Below, piece by piece: positions 6,967 through 14,300 of a stretch of DNA of 20,198 bases. The notes under the pieces were generated by a model. It had not been told where the DNA came from, did no database searches, and was given only the letters and a program-made list of their open reading frames with translations. How positions within the stretch are numbered: position 1 is the stretch's first letter; the number at the start of each line of letters is the position of its first letter. Source of the DNA: CAYUYM01 sp964449305 (GTDB taxonomy: Bacteria; Bacteroidota; Ignavibacteria; SZUA-365; CAYQST01). The translations under genes were made by a program, and so were the position numbers. The stretch spans positions 1-20,198 of the forward strand of contig CAYUYM010000039.1 in assembly GCA_964449305.1 (NCBI GenBank), given 5' to 3'.

Positions 6967-8753
6967 CGCCGCACCGTGCCCCCCGCTGGCGGCACCTGCT
7001 GCTGCCCGCCCTGCTGCTGGCCGCCCTCCCCTGGCTGTCAGCCTTAGCGCGTATCGTTCCTGTTGCGACATGGTCGCAGTTGTGGACGGCGTGCACCACC
7101 GCGCTTCCCGGCGACACCATCGTCATCGCCCCCGGTGTATACACCGTCACCGGCGTCACACGCATCAACATTGTCGGACGCCCGGGTCCTGTGCTTGTGA
7201 AGGGCGCCACTGGCGATCGTGGGGATGTGATTGTGGAAGGGCAGGGGCAGGACGATGCCTCCGTGGAGATGGTGTTCCAACTCGAGAACTCGCCCGGCTG
7301 GACCTTCCGTGACCTGACCACGCGCAGGTCGTACTACCACGGCTTCAAATTCGACCTCGGTTCCACCGACTGCCGGTTGATCAACGTGGTGATGCGCGAT
7401 CACGGTGAGTCGGGTGTGAAGGGAACCTCCGATCCTGTGGCGGATATCTATCCGGATCGTCTGCTTATCGACAGTTGCGACATCGGCTTCACTGCGCCCA
7501 CCGGCGGCACGCGCACAGTGGTGGAGGGCGTGGACGGCGTGGGGGTGAACGACTGGATCATCCGTCGATCGCGCTTCGTGAACATCCAGAAGAACGGGAA
7601 CCCCGCGTATGCGGTCTTCACAAAGGGCAACTCCTCCAACACCATCATCGAGGCCTGCCGATTCGAGAACTGCTTCATCGGTGCATCCTTTGGTGGTGGC
7701 GGGACGGCACCACAGTTTTTCCGCGATGGCGACCAGACCTACGAGCATCGCAACGGCATCATCCGCAACAACATCTTCATCGGATGCAGCGATGCCGGTG
7801 TGTACATCAACAAGGGGCACGATGCAAAGGTGTACCACAACACGCTGTTCCAGTGCGTGCTGACGATCCAGTATCGGTATGCGGAGTCCACCGGCTGGGT
7901 GAGGAACAACCTTGTGGTACCGAGTCCCACGAATCCGGGTGAGCCGGTGGTGCGCCTGCGCAATGGGGCGACCCTGCAGGCGGACGAGCAGAACATCACG
8001 GGCGCGGCCGGGGATTTCGTGAACGCATCCGGGGCGATGAACGGGATGGATCTCCATCTGCTGGCATCGTCGGCCGCGGTGGATGCGGGCGTGGTGCCGG
8101 GAGCGGATGTCCCGACGGATTTCGAGGGCCAGCCACGTCCCTTCGGATCGGGATACGACATCGGTGCGGACGAGATGGGGACGGTGCCGGTGGAGCTGTC
8201 ACTGTTCCAGGTGCAGCGCACGGCGGATGGCGTGGATGTGCACTGGCGGACGGAACGCGAGCAGGGGAGCGCCCGCTTTGAGATCTGGCGCACGGCGGAT
8301 GCGGCATCCGGGCGATGGTGCTGTGCGGGCGTCGTTGCTGCCGGTGGCGACACCGACGGACCGCGGGACTACGCATGGCATGATGCCGACGCGCCCGGCG
8401 GGGATCTGTGGTACCGCCTGCGACTGGTGGATGCGGATGGGAGCGTGCAGTGGTCGCCGACGCTGCGCTGCGATGCGCGAGTATCGATGCATGGGGACGT
8501 GCTGCTGTCAGTCTTTCCCAATCCGGCCTCAGGAGCCATATGTGTTGACTATGAGGCGAAGGACGCTGGTCCGGTGTCCATCACCGTGTTCGACATGGCA
8601 GGTTGCGCGGTGTTTGATGTGCAGTCCGGACTGTCGCAGGTTGCAGGCAGGCACAGCGTGAGCATTCCCGTGTCGTCGCTTCACCAGGGGGTGCACATGG
8701 TGCGGGTACGTTTCCGTGACGGAGATCGCATTGCGAAAATTGTGGTGGAGTGA
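6963..8753 (+). CDS. Secreted right-handed beta-helix protein with T9SS C-terminal sorting domain
   Basis: This protein has 596 residues. A signal peptide (1 to about 29, rich in Leu/Ala) precedes a parallel beta-helix region (about 33-400). That region starts with ALPGDTIVIAPGVY, typical of pectate-lyase/chondroitinase-B-like folds, and continues with repeated short coils such as NTIIEACRFENCFIG and NGIIRNNIFIGCSDAGVYIN. An FN3-like domain begins at PVELSLFQVQ (about 409). The last about 85 residues form the type A Por sorting domain: VFPNPASG (around 515), VFDMAGCAVFD, and a HQGVHMVRVRF type end. The T9SS moves such proteins across the outer membrane and removes the tail. The substrate is unknown; the helix may bind or cleave a polysaccharide, but I cannot point to catalytic residues. 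Its start overlaps the stop of the membrane protein gene. Confidence 0.88.
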   Translation: MTPHRAPRWRHLLLPALLLAALPWLSALARIVPVATWSQLWTACTTALPGDTIVIAPGVYTVTGVTRINIVGRPGPVLVKGATGDRGDVIVEGQGQDDASVEMVFQLENSPGWTFRDLTTRRSYYHGFKFDLGSTDCRLINVVMRDHGESGVKGTSDPVADIYPDRLLIDSCDIGFTAPTGGTRTVVEGVDGVGVNDWIIRRSRFVNIQKNGNPAYAVFTKGNSSNTIIEACRFENCFIGASFGGGGTAPQFFRDGDQTYEHRNGIIRNNIFIGCSDAGVYINKGHDAKVYHNTLFQCVLTIQYRYAESTGWVRNNLVVPSPTNPGEPVVRLRNGATLQADEQNITGAAGDFVNASGAMNGMDLHLLASSAAVDAGVVPGADVPTDFEGQPRPFGSGYDIGADEMGTVPVELSLFQVQRTADGVDVHWRTEREQGSARFEIWRTADAASGRWCCAGVVAAGGDTDGPRDYAWHDADAPGGDLWYRLRLVDADGSVQWSPTLRCDARVSMHGDVLLSVFPNPASGAICVDYEAKDAGPVSITVFDMAGCAVFDVQSGLSQVAGRHSVSIPVSSLHQGVHMVRVRFRDGDRIAKIVVE

Positions 8754-8761
8754 TACCTTTC
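8731..8761 (+). promoter_or_regulatory. Candidate promoter of the GxxExxY gene
   Basis: TTG (8731-8733), a 20-bp spacer and TACCTTTC (8754-8761) resemble the Bacteroidota TTTG/TAnnTTTG promoter, with one mismatch in the -7 box. It ends 37 bp before the ATG at 8799 and overlaps the end of the preceding coding region. Confidence 0.4.
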
Positions 8762-8785
8762 AAGGTCAACATCTCTACATATCAC

Positions 8786-8792
8786 GGGGAGG
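8786..8792 (+). promoter_or_regulatory. Strong Shine-Dalgarno of the GxxExxY gene
   Basis: GGGGAGG lies 6 nt before the ATG at 8799 and fixes the start. Confidence 0.75.
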
Positions 8793-8798
8793 ATTGGT

Positions 8799-9197
8799 AT
8801 GAATACCATCCAAAAACTTTGCGACATCATCCGTCAAACGGCATGGGACATCCACGTCTACCTTGGTCATGGTCATCTTGAGAGGATCTATCAAAACGCG
8901 TTGGTCAGCCGATTGGAGAAGATCGGAGTATTTGTTGAAAAGGAAGCTGCGATAACGGTGTATGATGAGGACAAAACGATTCTGGGGACATTGTTTGCAG
9001 ATCTGCTCATCGATGGTTGCATGATCGTTGAAGTGAAGGCGTGCAAGATGCTGGTGCCGGAACACACGGCACAGCTGTTGGGGTATCTCAAGGCCACAGG
9101 TATTGAACATGGGTTATTGATCAACTTTGGGTCTGCCAAGTTCGAGATACGCAAGTACATCTGGAGTCACCCAGAGGGAGCGGCACGTCTGGGATAA
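8799..9197 (+). CDS. GxxExxY protein (PD-(D/E)XK nuclease-like)
   Basis: The protein has 132 residues, matching the about 130-residue GxxExxY family. The hallmark GHLERIY (residues 27-33) is present in a helical N-terminal region. The core FADLLIDGCMIVEVKA contains the Asp and Glu-x-Lys arrangement of PD-(D/E)XK enzymes. The family ending QLLGYLKATGIEHGLLINFG follows. Cellular function of the family is not established; a DNA-cleaving or DNA-binding role is inferred from the fold. Base composition is about 45% GC in the lines I counted, against roughly 60% or more in neighbours, which suggests recent acquisition. It has its own promoter candidate and a strong Shine-Dalgarno. A degenerate CCACAGAGG-type segment and a 34-bp tandem array follow directly, and it may form a unit with them. 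Confidence 0.92.
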   Translation: MNTIQKLCDIIRQTAWDIHVYLGHGHLERIYQNALVSRLEKIGVFVEKEAAITVYDEDKTILGTLFADLLIDGCMIVEVKACKMLVPEHTAQLLGYLKATGIEHGLLINFGSAKFEIRKYIWSHPEGAARLG

Positions 9198-9212
9198 TGC
9201 AGGCCGAGAAGG

Positions 9213-9226
9213 CCACAGAGGTCGCA
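9213..9226. repeat. Left arm of inverted repeat flanking the 34-bp array
   Basis: CCACAGAGGTCGCA here is, with one mismatch, the reverse complement of TGCGTCCTCTGTGG at 9593-9606. The segment between it and the array (9227-9280) carries further short purine-rich words such as AAAGGTCGCA and ACAAAGGAGG. It has no convincing gene. Confidence 0.6.
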
Positions 9227-9343
9227 AAGGTCGCATTTGCCGCATAGCTCACATAGGTCAACAAAGGAGGAAGAGGTATGGCAACACTTCCCTGCGTCCT
9301 TTGTGTCCTTTGCAGCAACACCTCCCTGCGTCCTTTGTGTCCT

Positions 9344-9443
9344 NNNNNNNNNNNNNNNNNNNNNNNNNNNNNNNNNNNNNNNNNNNNNNNNNNNNNNNNN
9401 NNNNNNNNNNNNNNNNNNNNNNNNNNNNNNNNNNNNNNNNNNN
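9344..9443. other. Assembly gap of exactly 100 N
   Basis: One hundred ambiguous bases lie inside the tandem array. A round 100 is a usual placeholder for a gap of unknown length, so the copy number of the array is not known. Confidence 0.97.
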
Positions 9444-9592
9444 AGCAACACCTCCCTGCGTCCTTTGTGTCCTTTGCGGCAACACCTCCCTGCGTCCTTT
9501 GTGTCCTTTGCGGCAACACCTCCCTGCGTCCTTTGTGTCCTTTGCAGCAACACCTCCCTGCGTCCTTTGTGTCCTTTGCGGCAACACCTCCC

Positions 9593-9606
9593 TGCGTCCT
9601 CTGTGG
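9593..9606. repeat. Right arm of inverted repeat at the end of the array
   Basis: TGCGTCCTCTGTGG pairs with the left arm at 9213-9226 at 13 of 14 positions. It ends 17 bp before the stop codon of the minus-strand membrane protein gene. Confidence 0.6.
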
Positions 9607-9622
9607 CAGCCAGCGGTGCGTT

Positions 9623-10021
9623 CTATGCAGCCCTGAATGAGCGCAGCATCAGCCCTGCTCCGGCACCGATGAGTCCGAGCATGATGAGGGTGACGACGAG
9701 ATTGGTCGGCATGAAGAAGAAGGAGAGGTTGGTGATGATGCCGACAACGATCACGACGAAGCTCCCGGCGGCCAGAACCCATCCTGCGATCGATTTCGCA
9801 TTGATGAACAGCAGCGCCACACCGATGATGAACGGCAGCAGCATGGTGCCGAAGCCATTGAAGCCGAGGATTGTCCACAGGCCGGAGACGACGGTGACAC
9901 GGCTCAGGAACAGATAGAGTCCGGAGGCAAGGAGAACGAGTCCGAGGAAGAAGGAGCCGAAGCCTCCTGGCGAACCGCCGGCTCCTTTTTTCAGGCGTGA
10001 GGTGAATGTGTCCGTATCCAT
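9623..10021 (-). CDS. Small four-helix membrane protein, unknown function
   Basis: This is a 132-residue protein from the ATG at 10021. A polar N-terminus rich in Gly, Lys and Ser precedes four hydrophobic segments. They are FFLGLVLLASGLYLFLS (about 23-39), FGTMLLPFIIGVALLFI (about 52-69), GWVLAAGSFVVIVVGII (about 76-93) and LVVTLIMLGLIGAGAGLML (about 105-124). It resembles small conserved membrane proteins seen in several phyla, but I cannot name a function. The frame runs further upstream, yet that extension is Arg/His-rich and overlaps the promoter region of the divergent barrel gene, so the shorter start is preferred. Its 3' end abuts the repeat array. Confidence 0.8.
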   Translation of the reverse strand: MDTDTFTSRLKKGAGGSPGGFGSFFLGLVLLASGLYLFLSRVTVVSGLWTILGFNGFGTMLLPFIIGVALLFINAKSIAGWVLAAGSFVVIVVGIITNLSFFFMPTNLVVTLIMLGLIGAGAGLMLRSFRAA

Positions 10022-10114
10022 GGGGGTGCAAGCGATGGTGGGAGGATGGTGAAGCACGAATATGGGAATTCCCGGCACGACTTGCATCATGCACGTCAAG
10101 ACGTCGGCATTGTG

Positions 10115-10122
10115 TATGTTTG
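10115..10122 (+). promoter_or_regulatory. Candidate -7 element TATGTTTG of the barrel gene
   Basis: This is a perfect TAnnTTTG match ending 37 bp before the ATG at 10160, in the 138-bp divergent region 10022-10159. I found no TTTG or TTG at the expected -33 spacing. Confidence 0.4.
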
Positions 10123-10148
10123 CCCGTTCGGTCGAATTTCCCATCACC

Positions 10149-10153
10149 GGAGG
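10149..10153 (+). promoter_or_regulatory. Shine-Dalgarno of the barrel gene
   Basis: GGAGG lies 6 nt before the ATG at 10160. It supports this start over an in-frame ATG at 10046 that would precede the signal peptide. Confidence 0.75.
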
Positions 10154-10159
10154 TTGATC

Positions 10160-10771
10160 ATGAAACGACTCTTCACCGTGCTTCTCACACTCATCATTCT
10201 GCCCTGGACCGCATCGGCACAGCAGGAGGATCGCCCGCCGACTGGCGAGCTGTCCGTGAGCTATGGCGTGCTGGGCATGCAGCAGATTCTCGACTTCTAT
10301 TCCGACATCTTTCTCGACATCATGGGTGGTGTCATCACCACCAACTCCACCGACGGCTTGGGTCCGGTGACGCTTGCGTATTCCCACAGGATGTCCGACG
10401 TGGTGAGCCTGGGTGTCGAGGCCAACGTGGTGCAGCTCACCAAGGAATGCGACGTGAACCTTTCCGGCACGACGTATCCGTTCACGGTGAAGAACATGTA
10501 CTACTCGCTCATGCCGCGACTCGATCTCACCTGGCTGCGTTCCGGTGTGTTCACGCTGTCAACAAGCATTTCCGCCGGCGTGTTGTATCTGTCACAGAAA
10601 TCCGATCCCTCGAAGATCAAGGATCAGTCCATTGCCGAGGTGACCGACATGTACATGGCGTTTCAGGTGAGTCCGCTGCGCGTGCGCGTCGGTGGCAGAG
10701 TGGGTGGTTTCCTCGAGATCGGGCTTGGACACCGCGGGATGGTGCTTGGCGGTGTGTCGGTGATGCTCTAA
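10160..10771 (+). CDS. Putative outer-membrane beta-barrel protein
   Basis: The protein has 203 residues. A clear signal peptide (MKRLFTVLLTLIILPW, cleavage near Ala-Ser-Ala at 18-20) is followed by alternating polar/hydrophobic strands. Examples are GPVTLAYSHRM, VVSLGVEANVVQL, MYYSLMPRLDLTWL, GVFTLSTSISAGVLYL and LRVRVGGRVGGFLEIGLGH. This pattern and the size fit a small eight-stranded barrel of the OmpA/OmpX-like type, but no specific family is recognised. The last residue is Leu rather than the usual Phe. A ligand or role cannot be given. It converges on the VOC gene, and the two stop codons overlap (TAA at 10769-10771; TAG on the other strand at 10768-10770). Confidence 0.75.
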   Translation: MKRLFTVLLTLIILPWTASAQQEDRPPTGELSVSYGVLGMQQILDFYSDIFLDIMGGVITTNSTDGLGPVTLAYSHRMSDVVSLGVEANVVQLTKECDVNLSGTTYPFTVKNMYYSLMPRLDLTWLRSGVFTLSTSISAGVLYLSQKSDPSKIKDQSIAEVTDMYMAFQVSPLRVRVGGRVGGFLEIGLGHRGMVLGGVSVML

Positions 10772-11181
10772 CCCATGGGGATGGCATTGCCGACATCGAA
10801 GTTCTCCGGCGGCTGCCAGAGTTCTATGCGGTTGCCATCGGGATCGTGGATCCATCCAAACAGGCCATACTCCCCTTCCTCCACCGTGTCATCCACCTGA
10901 ACCCCCTCCTCCCGCAGCGTCGCCAGCAGGGCACGCAGATCCTGGACACGGTAGTTGATCATGAACGCCTGCTCCGGGCTGCCGAAGTACTTTGAATCCT
11001 CCGGGAACGGAGCCCGGATGGTATGCCCCGTGGCATCCGGGGCATCGCCCGCCCGCCATTGAAACACGGCGCCGTAATCATCTGCGGGTTCGATGCCGAG
11101 GTGCTTCGCGTACCACGCCCGGCTGGCCCCGGTGTCTCTCGTTCTGAAAAAAATGCCTCCAATTCCGGTGACGCGTTTCAT
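10768..11181 (-). CDS. VOC (glyoxalase/bleomycin resistance) family protein
   Basis: The protein has 137 residues with the two beta-alpha-beta-beta-beta halves of the vicinal oxygen chelate fold. The first half starts at VTGIGGIFFRTRD and WYAKHLGIEP. The second starts near FMINYRVQDLRALLATLREEGV and ends in the family hallmark FGWIHDPDGNRIELWQP. VOC proteins include glyoxalase I, dioxygenases and antibiotic-binding proteins; the substrate cannot be read from the sequence. The Glu of NRIELW is in the usual metal-ligand position, and metal binding is inferred only. The start is fixed by a strong AAGGAGGT 5 nt upstream. The frame continues upstream to 11307 but lacks family sequence there. Confidence 0.9.
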   Translation of the reverse strand: MKRVTGIGGIFFRTRDTGASRAWYAKHLGIEPADDYGAVFQWRAGDAPDATGHTIRAPFPEDSKYFGSPEQAFMINYRVQDLRALLATLREEGVQVDDTVEEGEYGLFGWIHDPDGNRIELWQPPENFDVGNAIPMG

Positions 11182-11186
11182 GGTGA

Positions 11187-11194
11187 CCTCCTTG
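11187..11194 (-). promoter_or_regulatory. Strong Shine-Dalgarno of the VOC gene
   Basis: AAGGAGGT on the minus strand lies 5 nt before the ATG at 11181. It decides the start against longer readings of the frame. Confidence 0.8.
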
Positions 11195-11291
11195 TGGTTG
11201 CGCCGGCAATGTGTCGCGAAAACATCTTCATCGCAAGGGCCGGGAAAATGCCCTTTCGGGACGTGAAATCCACAGAATTTCTCGTAATTTT

Positions 11292-11299
11292 CATGTTTG
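11292..11299 (+). promoter_or_regulatory. Candidate -7 element CATGTTTG of the metalloprotease gene
   Basis: It has one mismatch to TAnnTTTG and ends 48 bp before the ATG at 11348, within an AT-rich part of the 166-bp divergent region 11182-11347. No -33 element is seen. Confidence 0.25.
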
Positions 11300-11347
11300 T
11301 CAGGCATCCGCCTTCGTCAACCTTCTTTTCACCAACCCATCCGTTCC

Positions 11348-14300
11348 ATGACTTCGTCGCCCCGCCTCCTGCTTCCACTGTTCTTTTTCATCCTCTGCTC
11401 GATTGCCACCGCCGCTCCCCTCCGCTTCTTTCCGATGGAGCTGCGACAACCCGACGGCAGCATTCTGCACTGCTATGCCAGCGGCGATGAGTACTACAAC
11501 TGGCTGCACGACAAGAATGGCTACACCATCATCCAGGACAGGGCGACAGGGTGGTATACCTACGCCATCGAAGCGAAGCGCACGCTGGTGCCCTCACAGC
11601 ACATCCCCGGCCTGGTGGATCCCGCCACCATCGGCGTGGCGCCATGGGCAAGGATGCGCGACCGCGTCGCCATCGACCGACAGTTCCATGGCAACCGCGT
11701 CCTTGGCGGTGGCGGCGAGGTGCTGACTCCCACAAAGGGCGTCATCAACAACATCGTCATCTTCATCCGCTTCAACGACGATCCGGAGTTCACCACACCC
11801 ATCGCCACCTACGAGGATATGTTCAACACCGGACAGTCGTCCATGCGGAACTACTTCGCAGACGTCTCCCACGGGGCACTCGACGTCAGTTCCACTTTCT
11901 ATCCCAAAACAACAACCACAACCGTGCTTTCCTTCCGGGACAGCCATCCCCGCCAGTATTTCATGCCCCAAAGCGAGACCGAACCGCTGGGCTATGGCAA
12001 CGATCGCGACCTGCGGGAGCACACCCTCCTGCGCGATGCCGTGGATGCGGTGGCCAACCAGATCCCCGCCGATCTTGTGGTGGACTCCGATGGCGATGGC
12101 AACGTGGACAATGTGTGCTTCATCGTGTCCGGTTCGCCCACGGCCTGGAGCACGCTGCTATGGCCGCATATGTGGACGATCAACAGCTTTGATGTGCGCA
12201 TCAACAAGGCCCGCATCCGTTCCTACAACTTCCAGATCAACAACCCCCTGATGCAGGATCGCTCCAGCGTCCTCTGCCATGAAATGCAGCATTCGCTCGG
12301 CTTCCCCGATCTCTATCACTACAGCTACGACGGTCTCGCCCCTGCCGCCTCGTGGGACATCATGGAGCAGAACCGCTTCCCACCCCAGCATTCATCGATG
12401 TACATGAAGTGGCGCTATGGAAAATGGGTGGACAGCATCCCGGAGATTCGTACATCGGGACGGTATTTCCTCCAGCCATCCACAGCACTGACCAACAACT
12501 GCTTCAAGATCGTTTCGCCCTATGCACCGAAGGAGTTCTTTGTGCTTGAATTCCGCCGGAGGAACACGAACTTCGACCGGTCCATCCCGAACGAGGGACT
12601 GCTCGTGTGGCGGGTGAACAGCACCTACGACGGCCGCGGCAACAGCAACGGCCCCCCCGATGAGGTGTATCTCTATCGGCCGGGCGGGACGGTGACGGAG
12701 GATGGTTCACCTTCCATCGCCAATTTCAGCGCAAACAGCAGCCGCACGGCCATCAACGACAAGACCGATCCATCGAGCTTCCTGACGCTCGGCGGCCGCG
12801 GTGGGCTGGACGTGTCGGAGGTCGGGCCTGTGGGTGACAGCATCTGGTTCACGGTGAACATCATTGTCCCAAAACCGCCGATGAAGCCGTCGGTGCTGGT
12901 GCCGACAGCCACATCCTTCAACACCATCCTCCTGCAATGGAAGGACAACGCGGATGACGAGAGCGGATTCGAGATCCAGACGCGGCGGGAGAACAGTTCC
13001 TGGACCACCATCCTCACCACACCGCCCGACATCCAGAGCGTCCCCATCGCCGGGTGTTTCCCCGAAACGTTCTACTGGTTCCGCATGCGTGCATTCAACG
13101 GGCAGTATCTTTCGGAGTGGACGGATTCCGCCGGTGTCATGACGCCTGCGGCACCGCGCCCGCGTGATTTCTCGGCAATCCCTCTCGACGAGCGCATGGT
13201 GCGCCTGGGGTGGACGAATCCCACGATCGAAGACAGGCCGATCGAGATCCAGCGGCTGGCGCCGAACGGCACATGGGTGCGGATCGATTCAGTCTTTGGT
13301 CAGAACGCCTACTTCGATCGTTCGGGACTGACGCCGGGCACCTCGTACTGCTACCGCATCCGAGCGCTCTACGGCAATGCCGCATCGCAATGGTCCGACA
13401 CGGCATGCGCCAAGCCAGGCATCCTGGTGCTCCATGCCCCGACGCGCCTGCGCTCCGGCACGGTGACGCCGCTCGCCGTGCAGTTGTACTGGGACTTCGA
13501 CAGCTTCGGTGAATCGGGCTTTGAGGTGGAGCGCTCCGAGTCCGGTGGAGCAGCGAGCTACACCCTGCTGGAGCCGGTGGCCGGTCCGGGCTTTGATGTG
13601 TACATCGATCGCGATGTGCTGCCCGGGGAGACGTGGTTCTACCGCGTGCGCACCACGAAAAGCTCGCAGCGTTCGTCCTTCTCGCCGGTGACCACTATGA
13701 CGGTGCCCGAATGGCGCCGCGATGCATGGGAGCGCATGAACGGCCCGGAATCCGGGCGCGTGCACGGCCTGGCCGTGCGTGGTGCCGAGCTGTTCGCAGC
13801 GACGGAGGGCGCGGGTGTGCTGCGTTCCACGGACAACGGGGGCACATGGTTCACAGCGAACGGGAACCTCTCCGTGCGCACCATCAGCGCCATCGCGGTG
13901 AATGACAACGTCCTCCTTGCGGGAACGCCGCAGGGCTGGCTGTATCGCAGCGTCACCCGCGGCGAGTCGTGGGAGCTTGTCGGCCGCGGTCTGCCGGAGA
14001 AGCCCATCGAGACCCTGGCCTTCGCCGGTCCCTCGGTGTTCGTGGCGCAGACCGGTGGTGGCGTGCATCACTCCACAGACGATGGGGAGAACTGGTCGGC
14101 GGTTGCCGACATCCCCGGTATCGATGCCCATTGCCTCGCCGTCTCGGGCTCGCTCATCTTTGCTGGAACGGCGGACGGCGTGTACCGCTCGATCTCCGGT
14201 GGCGCCACATGGGAGAAGTCCTCAACCGGCATGGTGCACACAGACGTCCGCGCGCTGGCGTTCGGCCAGGGGGCGGTGCTGGCGGGAACGGAGCTTGGAG

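Larger units (their letters stand above)
9281..9606. repeat. 34-bp direct tandem repeat array, interrupted by assembly gap
   Basis: Units begin with GCAACACCTCCCTGCG and continue with TCCTTTGTGTCCTTTGC and a final A or G. Copies start at 9281 and 9315 before the gap, and at 9445, 9479, 9513, 9547 and 9581 after it, exactly 34 bp apart. Copies are nearly identical: the first has CACTTCC instead of CACCTCC, and the base before each GCAAC is A or G. The last copy degenerates into TCCTCTGTGG. There are no unique spacers, so this is not a CRISPR. The array occupies most of the 425-bp gene-free stretch 9198-9622. The complement reads as GGACACAAAGGACGCAGGG, akin to the CACAGAGGACACAGAGG words I know from environmental bacterial genomes. 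Confidence 0.95.

Noticed and set aside
7044..8057. 337-codon minus-strand open frame inside the beta-helix gene
   Set aside because: It is antisense to a protein with signal peptide, beta-helix coils and sorting domain; no recognisable product.
9281..9606. 34-bp array as a CRISPR
   Set aside because: Copies are joined head to tail without spacers, so it is a simple tandem repeat; no cas gene is present.
10022..10387. 122-residue N-terminal extension of the small membrane protein on the minus strand
   Set aside because: It would run antisense into the signal peptide of the barrel gene and shows no domain; the ATG at 10021 directly precedes a compact membrane protein.
11182..11307. 42-residue N-terminal extension of the VOC protein
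   Set aside because: The strong AAGGAGGT before the ATG at 11181 and the family N-terminus support the shorter form.
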